DNA of 64,000 nucleotides from positions 268,737-332,736 of the forward strand of contig JAGASK010000052.1 of the NCBI GenBank assembly GCA_017621815.1. The letters run 5' to 3'. Numbering within the stretch: the stretch's first letter is position 1; the number at the start of each line of letters is the position of its first letter. The stretch comes from Lachnospiraceae bacterium. GTDB taxonomy: Bacteria > Bacillota > Clostridia > Lachnospirales > Lachnospiraceae. Shown here piece by piece: positions 1 through 7,414 of this stretch. A program made the translations under genes and the position numbers. The notes beneath the pieces were generated by a model. It did not search any database, was not told the origin of the DNA, and worked only from the letters and a program-made list of their open reading frames with translations.

Positions 1-149
1 GCAAGAAGAAGCTTTAAAAGGCTCTGCATCTGTGGTCTGATAATCGGTACATTGGTTTTAAGGGCATATTGCTCCAATTCATTCAAAAAAGGGGTATTTC
101 CGGTATCAAAGGAACTAATAAACGTGCTGATTCTTTCTTCCGTAATCAT
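1..149 (-). CDS. trmR: O-methyltransferase, TrmR/YrrM type (N-terminal part only)
   Basis: The gene starts at 149 and runs off the left edge, leaving 49 codons. A GAGGAG site lies seven bases before the ATG. The visible residues (MITEERISTFISS, then NTPFLNELEQYA and VPIIRPQMQSLL) match the N-terminus of the SAM-dependent O-methyltransferases related to B. subtilis YrrM/TrmR, which methylates 5-hydroxyuridine at the tRNA wobble position. The SAM-binding core lies outside the window. It is downstream of the YceG-like gene in the same direction with an 17-base gap, so it probably belongs to the same operon. The assignment rests on the N-terminus and the gene order only. Confidence 0.7.
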   Translation of the reverse strand, partial: MITEERISTFISSFDTGNTPFLNELEQYALKTNVPIIRPQMQSLLKLLL

Positions 150-166
150 AAAAATACTCCTCTTTA

Positions 167-673
167 TTATTCTGTCATTCCTTCTGTATTTTCCATTCCG
201 GCATCCTCACTTTGTTCAGTTCCGGTCTCAGTGTTTTCACCGTTTTCCGTATCATCTCCCACATTTTCCGCAGTATTGCTGCTTCCGGCTTCCGTACTTT
301 CCGGTTCCTCTGTGGGCGTAGACATTATTTCCAGCATTTCTTCGGCAGTCATACTGGTATTCAAATCATAAATTCCCGGAAGAATCTCTCCATGATACGC
401 AGATAACAATTCCTGTATCACAAACAGCTTTGCATCTTCAATCAGGCCCTTTTCCTGCAGCATCTCTGCAATTTCCTTAATATCCGCATCCTGAGCAATA
501 CCTACGGTAATCGTTCTTCCGCCTGATACCGAAACCGGTTTATCCGCAAAGACCCTGTATCCGAAATCATACGCTGTCGTAGCGCTCCGGAACACAAACA
601 TTACAACCGCTGCTATTACAATCACTTTAATGATTGTCTCAATAACAGCGCCTACCAGATATTTTCCATTCAT
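167..673 (-). CDS. YceG/MltG-related membrane protein without catalytic domain
   Basis: A 168-residue protein with one N-terminal membrane segment (about residues 8-28). An extracytoplasmic domain follows whose pattern (GIAQDADIKEIAEMLQEKGLI, then ILPGIYDLNTSMTAEEMLEIM) resembles the LysM-like subdomain that starts the MltG/YceG endolytic transglycosylases. The catalytic YceG domain is absent: after about residue 125 there is only a Glu/Thr-rich acidic tail. MltG proteins are usually over 300 residues, so this is a short relative and glycan cleavage should not be assumed. It sits between ylbF and trmR in the housekeeping operon. Confidence 0.65.
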   Translation of the reverse strand: MNGKYLVGAVIETIIKVIVIAAVVMFVFRSATTAYDFGYRVFADKPVSVSGGRTITVGIAQDADIKEIAEMLQEKGLIEDAKLFVIQELLSAYHGEILPGIYDLNTSMTAEEMLEIMSTPTEEPESTEAGSSNTAENVGDDTENGENTETGTEQSEDAGMENTEGMTE

Positions 674-703
674 AAGCCACCACGCCTTTCTGCTGTTAAG
701 CGG

Positions 704-1033
704 TTATTCAAAATCTACCTTTTCCGTAATATAAAGTGTTATTTCCTGCATCATCCTGCAAAAAGCAAGCTCCGCCCTTAAAAAATCATCCACAAGCGGG
801 TCTTCCCTGAATTTTTCATATTCCTGCTCAAAAGCATCCATTTTATCAAAAAGCTCATCCTGATGTGTAGTATTCTGAATTTCAAAATTCCTTCTTCGGA
901 ATTCATTTACTTTCTGATATTGTTCCGGGTGTTTCTTTAATTTTTCCCGCTGGTCATAGTATTTTTGATAAATATCCGTTTCTTTAATTGATTTCACAAA
1001 TTTCAGCATTGCATTTTCTAATTTGTCATCCAT
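704..1033 (-). CDS. ylbF: YlbF/YmcA family regulator
   Basis: A 109-residue, almost wholly helical, charged protein of the YlbF/YmcA (Com_YlbF) family. In B. subtilis the paralogues YlbF, YmcA and YaaT form a complex that affects RNase Y activity, competence and sporulation. The family core is the pattern of charged helices with QYQKVNEFRRRNFEIQN near the middle. A GGGGGA site precedes the ATG. It lies 15 bases downstream of RNase J in the same direction, so a link to RNA decay fits both family and context. No catalytic residues are expected. Confidence 0.75.
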   Translation of the reverse strand: MDDKLENAMLKFVKSIKETDIYQKYYDQREKLKKHPEQYQKVNEFRRRNFEIQNTTHQDELFDKMDAFEQEYEKFREDPLVDDFLRAELAFCRMMQEITLYITEKVDFE

Positions 1034-1048
1034 ATCGCAGTCCCCCTA

Positions 1049-2770
1049 TTAAACCTCCATGATAATAGGCAGAATCATAGGCCGGCGCTTAGTTTTTTTC
1101 CAGACGTATTCGCCAAGAGAATCCTTTATGGAGCTTTTCAGTTTGCCCCAGTCTGTAACTCCCCTTAAAAGGCAGCCGTCCACTGCCTCATTCACTACAA
1201 TTCTGGCTTCATCCATCAGTTCATCTGATTCTCTTACATATACAAATCCTCTGGAAACAATGTCCGGACCGGAAATCAATTCATCGGTTGCACCGTCAAG
1301 TCCCAGAACTACAATTAAAATACCATCCTCTGCCAGGTGCTGTCTGTCTCTTAATACAATATTTCCCACATCGCCTACGCCAAGTCCGTCTACCAGAATA
1401 TCCCCTACCGGAACTTTTCCCGTAACCGCTGCTTTTTCGTCTGTCAATTCCAGCACATCTCCTGACTGCAGGATAAAAATATTTTCCTTGGGCATTCCCA
1501 GTTCTTTTGCTATTTTTGCCTGCGCAATCAAATGCTTATATTCTCCATGCACGGGAATTGCATATTTGGGATGTACCAGCGTATAAATCAGCTTAATTTC
1601 TTCCTGGCAGGCATGTCCGGATACATGGACATCCTGAAAAATAACATCGGCTCCCTTCACCAGCAATTCATTGATAACATTCGTAACAGCCTTTTCGTTT
1701 CCGGGAATCGGATTTGACGAAAAAATAACGGTATCATGGGGGCCTATGGAAATCTTCTTATGATTATTCTCCGCCATACGGCTTAATGCCGCCATGCTTT
1801 CTCCCTGGCTTCCCGTAGTAATTATTACTGTTTTCTCATCAGGATAGTTTTTAAGCTGTTCTATATCAATCAAAGTCTGGTCCGGTATGCTCAGACACCC
1901 CAGATTAGTGGCTACATCAATGATATTCACCATGCTTCTGCCCTCCACCACGACCTTACGGCCGAATTTATAGGCAGAATTAATAATCTGCTGCACCCTG
2001 TCCACGTTAGATGCAAAGGTAGCAATAATAATACGCGTATTTTTATGCTCTTCAAACAGGGCGTCAAAGGTCTTTCCCAGGGTACGTTCCGAGGGAGTAA
2101 ATCCCGGGCGCTCCGCATTGGTGGAGTCACACATAAGCGCAAGCACGCCTTTTTTTCCAAGCTCCGCAAAACGCTGCAAGTCAATGGCATCGCCGAACAC
2201 CGGCGTATAATCCACTTTAAAGTCTCCTGTATGCACCACTATACCTGCCGGAGAATAAATAGCAAGAGCTGCCGCATCCACTATACTGTGGTTTGTTTTA
2301 ATAAACTCCACCCGAAACTGCCCTAAATTAATGGACTGCCCGAACTTAACCACCTTGCGTTTTACATTGTTAATCAGGTTGTGCTCCTTCAGCTTATTTT
2401 CAATTAATCCCATGGTAAGTCTGGTAGCATAAATGGGCACATTAATATCCTTGAGCACATAAGGCAGGGCTCCGATATGGTCCTCATGCCCATGGGTAAT
2501 CATAAATCCTTTTACCTTTTCAAGATTATTCCTCAAATAAGTAATATCCGGAATAACAAGGTCGATTCCGAGCATATCATCCTCAGGAAATGACAAGCCG
2601 CAATCCACCACAATAATACTGTCTTCGTACTCGAAGGCAGTAATGTTCATGCCAATCTGTTCCAGACCGCCCAGCGGAATCACCTTAAGTCCGGAACTTC
2701 TTTTTTCTTCAATTTTTTTCAATAAAATTTCCTCCAAATTCCGAGTAATACCTGCAGAATTTTGCTTCAT
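1049..2770 (-). CDS. rnj: Ribonuclease J
   Basis: A 573-residue metallo-beta-lactamase/beta-CASP RNase J, the main 5'-to-3' exonuclease and endonuclease in RNA decay of many Firmicutes. The metal motif HGHEDHIG is at about residues 93-100. Further ligand motifs are NHSIVD near 160, HTGDFKVD near 180, HVSGHA near 393 and HGEYKH near 415. The C-terminal domain ends with the RRPMILPIIMEV stretch common in RNase J. Full length is present and no defect is visible. Only one RNase J gene is in this window. Neighbours are ylbF downstream and a DUF1292 gene upstream. Confidence 0.93.
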   Translation of the reverse strand: MKQNSAGITRNLEEILLKKIEEKRSSGLKVIPLGGLEQIGMNITAFEYEDSIIVVDCGLSFPEDDMLGIDLVIPDITYLRNNLEKVKGFMITHGHEDHIGALPYVLKDINVPIYATRLTMGLIENKLKEHNLINNVKRKVVKFGQSINLGQFRVEFIKTNHSIVDAAALAIYSPAGIVVHTGDFKVDYTPVFGDAIDLQRFAELGKKGVLALMCDSTNAERPGFTPSERTLGKTFDALFEEHKNTRIIIATFASNVDRVQQIINSAYKFGRKVVVEGRSMVNIIDVATNLGCLSIPDQTLIDIEQLKNYPDEKTVIITTGSQGESMAALSRMAENNHKKISIGPHDTVIFSSNPIPGNEKAVTNVINELLVKGADVIFQDVHVSGHACQEEIKLIYTLVHPKYAIPVHGEYKHLIAQAKIAKELGMPKENIFILQSGDVLELTDEKAAVTGKVPVGDILVDGLGVGDVGNIVLRDRQHLAEDGILIVVLGLDGATDELISGPDIVSRGFVYVRESDELMDEARIVVNEAVDGCLLRGVTDWGKLKSSIKDSLGEYVWKKTKRRPMILPIIMEV

Positions 2771-2909
2771 GGCGGATAACCGTCCTCTGAAAGCAATGAT
2801 TCTTTAAGCCGTCATTATACTTCCCCGTTTTTCCGACGCGCAAAGCCACTGCCTCAGGTTAATTCCGTCAATCAAATTCCATTCAACAGGAACTACATCC
2901 TTTTTATTA

Positions 2910-3164
2910 TTATTCAATTTCAATATCTTCAAGCAAATTTTCAAATACGGCTGCAACCGCAGACAGCTCCGTATCATCTTCCACGATTTCGTAGATGCTT
3001 TCCGTATCTTTTCCTTCAGAGATTTCCTTTAAAATAAAGGCATCGGAATCTCCTTCTTCTTCCTCTGTTACTAAAATATAGTGTCTGCCGCCTACCTTTG
3101 TCTGTTCAAGTACATAAAACCAGGCAGTTTCTTCTCCCTCCAAAGCAAATGCTATCTTTTCCAA
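2910..3164 (-). CDS. DUF1292 family protein (YrzB-like)
   Basis: An 84-residue, very acidic protein of the DUF1292 family (B. subtilis YrzB). The family pattern is a beta-strand protein with 'FYVLEQTKVGGRHYILVTE' early and an acidic C-terminus. It appears to start at TTG (3164-3162), since no in-frame ATG lies near a ribosome site; the AGGGA upstream is rather far. Function is unknown in the family, although the gene is almost always with ruvX and ireB, as here: ruvX is 19 bases upstream in the same direction. Confidence 0.8.
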   Translation of the reverse strand: MEKIAFALEGEETAWFYVLEQTKVGGRHYILVTEEEEGDSDAFILKEISEGKDTESIYEIVEDDTELSAVAAVFENLLEDIEIE

Positions 3165-3183
3165 TTTGACAACTGTCCCTTTC

Positions 3184-3612
3184 TTACTTTTTTAAAGCGC
3201 GAGAATCAAGAAATCCCTGCAAAATAAACACTGCTGCAATTTTATCCACATGTTCCTTCCTGTTTTCCCTCCGGATTCCTGCTTCCATCATAGCCTTGTC
3301 CGCAGCAACCGTAGTCAGTCTCTCATCCCACATATGAACCGGAAGTCCCGTACGTCTCTCAAGCTTATCCTTAAATTCCAGTGTAAGCTCAGCTCTGTCT
3401 CCAAGAGTATCATTCATGTTTTTAGGAAGCCCCAGTACAATTTCCTCAACCTGGTATTCCAGAATCAGTTCTTCAATTCTGGCAAGTGTCTGACGCAATT
3501 TATTCTCATCTTTTCTTCTGATTATTTCTATTCCCTGAGCGGTAATTAACATAGGGTCACTGATTGCCACACCCACTGTTTTCGCTCCGAAATCCAGTCC
3601 CATTATTCTCAT
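3184..3612 (-). CDS. ruvX: Putative pre-16S rRNA nuclease / Holliday junction resolvase YqgF (RuvX)
   Basis: A 142-residue RNase H-fold nuclease of the YqgF/RuvX family, implicated in processing the 5' end of 16S rRNA and annotated in parallel as a Holliday junction resolvase. The first acidic residue is in [13 protein letters not shown] (Asp7). The '[11 protein letters not shown]' loop and the C-terminal 'WDERLTT' and '[12 protein letters not shown]' motifs are present, so the active site looks intact. It lies between ireB (14 bases upstream) and the DUF1292 gene in one minus-strand operon. Confidence 0.9.
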   Translation of the reverse strand: MRIMGLDFGAKTVGVAISDPMLITAQGIEIIRRKDENKLRQTLARIEELILEYQVEEIVLGLPKNMNDTLGDRAELTLEFKDKLERRTGLPVHMWDERLTTVAADKAMMEAGIRRENRKEHVDKIAAVFILQGFLDSRALKK

Positions 3613-3626
3613 ATCTTATTTTCAAT

Positions 3627-3887
3627 TTACTTCCAATGATTATTCTTAATGTAATCTGTCAGCAGTTCCTCCACCAGTTCATCGCGTTCCACCTTCATAA
3701 TAAGGCTTCTCGCATTGCGGTAGCTTGTAATATAAGTAGGATCCCCTGACATAATATATCCCACAATCTGGTTCACCGGATTATAACCCTTTTCGGTTAA
3801 TGCCTGGTAAACCTCTTCTAATATTTTCTTTACACTGTTATTATCTGTTTCCACTTTAAAAAATTGTGTATTTCCCAAATCCTGCAT
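3627..3887 (-). CDS. ireB: IreB family regulatory phosphoprotein
   Basis: An 86-residue protein of the IreB (former DUF965) family. In Enterococcus faecalis IreB is a small substrate of the PASTA kinase IreK and modulates intrinsic cephalosporin resistance. The conserved block [20 protein letters not shown] and the C-terminal '[13 protein letters not shown]' are present, as is the N-terminal 'NTQFFKVE'. A GTG nine bases upstream could extend it by three codons, but the AAGGGG site is correctly spaced only for the ATG at 3887, so I use that start. It heads the ireB-ruvX-DUF1292 group. Confidence 0.9.
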   Translation of the reverse strand: MQDLGNTQFFKVETDNNSVKKILEEVYQALTEKGYNPVNQIVGYIMSGDPTYITSYRNARSLIMKVERDELVEELLTDYIKNNHWK

Positions 3888-3966
3888 AAATCGCACCCCT
3901 TATTTGTCTAACCCTATTAAATCTTATCTTACCCTATTTCGGCATAAAATTCAATGATATTTAAGC

Positions 3967-5343
3967 TTAAGTCTGCTGCCTGTCAAAAAGAAGGATATCA
4001 GGCTGTAAAAATTCACCAAATACACCGTGTATTATCTGCCCCGACAACGATTCATCTGCAGGCAGGGCAGCTTTGATATACTCCTTACTGTGTCCAATCT
4101 GATACTTTCTTCCGTTTATTATTTTTTCTTCTTCAAACAGAATAGAAGTGTCCTTATGTATATGAGCCTCCCTGTATGCAAGAGACATCTTCTCCTCAAG
4201 CGTCATCAGTTCATTGCTCCGCAAAGTCTTTATATTTTCCGGAACCTGATTTTCCATTGCTGCTGCCACAGTGCCTTTTCTCATAGAATATTTGAAAATA
4301 TGCATTTCATAAAAACCTGTTTTTTGAAGGAACTCCCGGGTAACCGCAAATTCTTCTTCTGTTTCTCCGGGGAATCCCACTATTACATCGGTGGTCACCG
4401 CAGGCTTCTTAAAATATTTTCTTAAAATACATACCTTTTCATAATATTCCCCGGCTGTATATTTTCTATTCATCCTCTTCAGCACCGAATCACATCCGCT
4501 CTGCAGCGACAGGTGAAAATGCGGGCAGAATTTTTCACAGGAGGCCAAAGCCCCCGCAAATTCTTCCGTTATAATCCTGGGTTCCAGCGAACCCAGCCGG
4601 ATACGCTCAATTCCTTCCACCTCATTAATTTTACCAATCAAAGAAAGCAGCCTTTTATAAGGAAAGGGTTCCCCTGAAGGCACAGCTTTAATCCCATCAA
4701 AATCAAGCCCGTAAGAGCTTAAATGAATTCCCGTAAGCACCACTTCCTTATATCCGTTTCCGGCAAGATTTTGCACTTCTTCAAGAATTTCTTCTTCGCT
4801 CCGGCTCCTTACCCTCCCCCTGGCATAAGGTATGATACAATAAGAGCAAAACTGATTACAGCCATCCTGGATTTTAATAAAAGCTCTGGTATGCTCTGCA
4901 GTATGCTGCAGCATCATTGATTCATATTCATTTGTCTGGTTAATGTCTATCACTGACTTTCCGCAAAGTGTTTTATCATTGCCTTTTTCTTTCTCCCTCT
5001 GCGCAAGAAATTCCTCCAGTATAGGTACCAAATCCTTCTTGCGGTTATTTCCCACAGCCAGATCAATGCTTTCATCCTTCAGCGCTTCTTCTTTTCCCGT
5101 CTGCACATAACATCCTACTGCTACCACCACAGCATCCGGATTCATTTTTTTTGCCCTGTGAAGCATCTGCCTGCTCTTTCTGTCCGCAATATTAGTAACG
5201 GTACAGGTATTTATAACGTAAATATCGGCCTGTTCATCAAATGGTACAATTTTATAGCCTTTTTCTTGTAACATTTGTTGCATAACATCCATTTCGTATC
5301 CATTTACTTTGCAGCCGAGATTATGTAATGCTACACTTTTCAT
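3967..5343 (-). CDS. mtaB: tRNA t6A37 methylthiotransferase MtaB
   Basis: A radical-SAM methylthiotransferase of about 458 residues that converts N6-threonylcarbamoyladenosine at tRNA position 37 to its 2-methylthio form. The N-terminal MTTase domain carries the three cluster cysteines (GCKVNGYE, NTCTVT, GCYVQT). The radical SAM motif CNQFCSYC follows near residue 160, then the TIM-barrel and a C-terminal TRAM-like region. The GGAG before the ATG at 5343 favours that start over the ATG four codons upstream, which has no ribosome site. All key cysteines are intact. It is divergent from the HPr-like gene. Confidence 0.9.
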   Translation of the reverse strand: MKSVALHNLGCKVNGYEMDVMQQMLQEKGYKIVPFDEQADIYVINTCTVTNIADRKSRQMLHRAKKMNPDAVVVAVGCYVQTGKEEALKDESIDLAVGNNRKKDLVPILEEFLAQREKEKGNDKTLCGKSVIDINQTNEYESMMLQHTAEHTRAFIKIQDGCNQFCSYCIIPYARGRVRSRSEEEILEEVQNLAGNGYKEVVLTGIHLSSYGLDFDGIKAVPSGEPFPYKRLLSLIGKINEVEGIERIRLGSLEPRIITEEFAGALASCEKFCPHFHLSLQSGCDSVLKRMNRKYTAGEYYEKVCILRKYFKKPAVTTDVIVGFPGETEEEFAVTREFLQKTGFYEMHIFKYSMRKGTVAAAMENQVPENIKTLRSNELMTLEEKMSLAYREAHIHKDTSILFEEEKIINGRKYQIGHSKEYIKAALPADESLSGQIIHGVFGEFLQPDILLFDRQQT

Positions 5344-5376
5344 GTTATTCTCCATTTTTTTTGTGTTGTTTTATCA

Positions 5377-5408
5377 TTGACTTTTCCCCCCGAATCCTTT
5401 ACTATACT
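5377..5408 (+). promoter_or_regulatory. Possible promoter of the HPr-like gene
   Basis: TTGACT (5377-5382) and TATACT (5403-5408) lie upstream of the HPr-like gene in the mtaB divergent interval. The hexamers are good but the 20-base spacer is long. The -10 is therefore more convincing than the -35. Confidence 0.45.
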
Positions 5409-5445
5409 AGCATGAAGGTATGAAAAATTTAAGGAGGTAATTACA

Positions 5446-5676
5446 ATGAAAACAGTACAGATTTCATTAAATTCTATCGACAAGGTAAAATCTTTTGTAA
5501 ACGATATTACAAAATTTGATTATGACTTTGATTTAGTTTCCGGAAGATACGTAATTGATGCTAAATCCATTATGGGTATCTTCTCATTAGACTTATCCAA
5601 GCCTATCGATTTAAATATCCATGCAGAAGAAAACGTAGATGACGTTTTAGCTGCTTTAAAGCCTTACATGATTTAA
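5446..5676 (+). CDS. HPr-like protein lacking the active-site histidine
   Basis: A 76-residue HPr-fold protein. The block 'AKSIMGIFSLDLSKPIDL' corresponds to the region of HPr around regulatory Ser46, and the alternating pattern of strands and helices fits the fold. The N-terminal part (SLNSIDKVKSFVNDI) has no histidine where HPr has the phosphorylated His15 in its G-[LI]-H-A-R-P motif. It therefore cannot take phosphate from PTS enzyme I in the usual way and could be a regulatory (Crh-like) or diverged protein. A perfect AAGGAGG site precedes the ATG. It is monocistronic, followed by several hairpins and a terminator. Confidence 0.8.
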   Translation: MKTVQISLNSIDKVKSFVNDITKFDYDFDLVSGRYVIDAKSIMGIFSLDLSKPIDLNIHAEENVDDVLAALKPYMI

Positions 5677-5688
5677 TGAACAAACAGG

Positions 5689-5775
5689 TCAGCCGATTGA
5701 TATCAAGGCTGACGCGTGGCTAATGCCACAGCACAACATATGCAATAGAAAGCGCTCTCTGCGAACTTTCTATTG
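5689..5775 (+). other. Run of hairpins downstream of the HPr-like gene
   Basis: Three consecutive stems lie between the HPr-like stop codon and its terminator: TCAGCC/GGCTGA (5689-5694 with 5707-5712), GTGGC/GCCAC around a TAAT loop (5716-5729), and a perfect 10-bp stem CAATAGAAAG/CTTTCTATTG (5743-5752 with 5766-5775). No open reading frame is convincing here. It could be a structured 3' untranslated region or a small RNA released from it. The third stem recurs near 13.3 kb. Confidence 0.5.
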
Positions 5776-5793
5776 TTATCAGCAAGATTTTTA

Positions 5794-5825
5794 AACGGCA
5801 CATTTATTGTAATGTGCCGTTTTTG
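5794..5825 (+). terminator. Rho-independent terminator after the HPr-like gene
   Basis: A 9-bp perfect stem (ACGGCACAT at 5795-5803, ATGTGCCGT at 5812-5820) is followed by a T-run on the plus strand. Confidence 0.85.
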
Positions 5826-5936
5826 TTACAATAAGCCGGTTTGCAAAGCACAGCAGCATCTGTTCATGTCAGCAGACTTTTTCCGCTTCCGGCACTGTTT
5901 GGCGGACTGCTGCATAATTTCCGGCTTCACCGGAAA

Positions 5937-7124
5937 TTATCTTTCATAATTCACCACAATAACTTCATCCGTATCCAGGGCTGCCTGCACCAGTTCATCA
6001 ATCTTTTCTTCCAGATTCTGTTCATGACGTTTAATAATATTCAAATTCGGTTTAGTAACAGGATGCTTGGCCACAAAAATTGTACAACAGTCCTCATAAG
6101 GGAGAATAGAAGTTTCATAAGTTCCTATTTTTTCGGACACATCCACAATCTCCATCTTATCAAAGCCAATCAAAGGCCGGAATACAGGCAGAGTGCACAC
6201 TTCATTGGTAACGGCAAGAGACTGGACGGTCTGCGAAGCAACCTGACCGATGCTTTCACCCGTAATAAGTGCCAGACATTCCGTATCCTTTGCTATTTTT
6301 TCCGCAATCTTCATCATGTAACGCCTCATAATAATAGTCAGCTCATCATGAGGACATTTATCATAAATATAAAGCTGGATATCCGTAAAATTAATCACAT
6401 GAAGGTAAATAGGCCCGGTATATCTGGAAACCTGTTTTGCCAGATCAACTACCTTCTGCTTTGCGCGGTCACTGGTATATGGGGGCGCATGAAAATAAAC
6501 CGCATCGATTTTGACTCCTCTTTTGGCAACCATATATCCCGCAACGGGGGAATCAATTCCTCCTGACAATAAGAGCATGGCCTTGCCGTTGCTTCCGACA
6601 GGCATTCCTCCGGGGCCCGGAATTGTTTCGGAATATATATATATCTTTTCCCGGATTTCCACATTTAAAAGCACATCAGGCTGATGCACATCCACCTTAA
6701 GTTCAGGAAAAGCATCCAGAAGGACTCCTCCCAGTTCCACGTTCAGTTCCATGGAATTTAAGGGATAATTTTTCCTTGCCCTTCTTGCCTGTACCTTAAA
6801 GGTAATATTCTTATCGGGATATACCTCATCCATATACTTAACTATGGATTCACCTAATTTTTCAAAGCCCTCGTCCTCCACATGAACCACCGGACAAATT
6901 CCTGAAATGCCGAATACTGTCTTTAAGTTGTCCACTGTCTCGTCAAAGTCAAATTCAGACAGTGCCTCCACATAAATTCTTCCCGGGGTACGGGTTACAC
7001 AAAATTCACCCTCACAGCGCTTCAGCGCATATTTTACCTGTTTTACAAGGGCTTCTTCAAAAAGATATCTGTTTTTTCCTTTTACACCGATTTCTGCATA
7101 TTTGATTAAAAAAGCTGAAAACAT
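5937..7124 (-). CDS. thiI: tRNA 4-thiouridine synthase ThiI
   Basis: A ThiI-type sulfurtransferase of about 395 residues that makes 4-thiouridine at tRNA position 8 and can feed sulfur to thiazole synthesis. The N-terminal ferredoxin-like/THUMP region comes first, then the PP-loop SGGIDSPVAGYMV near residue 190. The C-terminal rhodanese domain of the E. coli enzyme is absent, which is normal in Firmicutes. The ATG at 7124 has GGAG five bases upstream; the GTG seven codons earlier has none. The upstream cysteine desulfurase (7415-8572) is the expected sulfur donor, and the two genes are separated by the 119-bp tandem repeat. Confidence 0.92.
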   Translation of the reverse strand: MFSAFLIKYAEIGVKGKNRYLFEEALVKQVKYALKRCEGEFCVTRTPGRIYVEALSEFDFDETVDNLKTVFGISGICPVVHVEDEGFEKLGESIVKYMDEVYPDKNITFKVQARRARKNYPLNSMELNVELGGVLLDAFPELKVDVHQPDVLLNVEIREKIYIYSETIPGPGGMPVGSNGKAMLLLSGGIDSPVAGYMVAKRGVKIDAVYFHAPPYTSDRAKQKVVDLAKQVSRYTGPIYLHVINFTDIQLYIYDKCPHDELTIIMRRYMMKIAEKIAKDTECLALITGESIGQVASQTVQSLAVTNEVCTLPVFRPLIGFDKMEIVDVSEKIGTYETSILPYEDCCTIFVAKHPVTKPNLNIIKRHEQNLEEKIDELVQAALDTDEVIVVNYER

Positions 7125-7145
7125 ATCTACTCCATTTCTGTTCAC

Positions 7146-7394
7146 GGGATTTTACCGCGTTCCTTTCGCACGGAAGGGCATTCGCAGTGTCGCTCGCAAG
7201 CTGGCTTGCTCGCTCACGGGCTTCGCCCTATAAAGGACACGTCTGATAAAATCTCCTGCAAGCAGGGATTTTGCCTCGTTCCTTTCGCACGGCAGGGCAT
7301 TCGCAGTGTCGCTCGCAAGCTGGCTTGCTCGCTCACGGGCTTCGCCCTATAAAGGACACGTCTGATAAAATCTCCTGCAAGCAGGGATTTTACC
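7146..7394. repeat. Tandem duplication, 119-bp unit, 2.1 copies
   Basis: Unit 1 is 7146-7264, unit 2 is 7265-7383, and 11 bases of a third (GGGATTTTACC) close the array. The two full units differ at three positions near their left end. Each unit holds short palindromes: GCAAGC/GCTTGC, GGGC/GCCC around TTC, and AAAATC..CCTGC/GCAGG..GATTTT. It fills the gap between the cysteine desulfurase gene and thiI. Small open frames on both strands inside it are a by-product of the repeat. Confidence 0.95.
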
Positions 7395-7414
7395 ATCCGT
7401 ATCCTTTACACTGC

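Noticed and set aside
7146-7394. CRISPR array
   Set aside because: The repeat unit is 119 bp, directly abutting, with no spacers and no cas genes.
7214-7396. Small open frames on both strands inside the tandem repeat
   Set aside because: They exist only because the unit is open in those frames; no ribosome site and no similarity to a protein.
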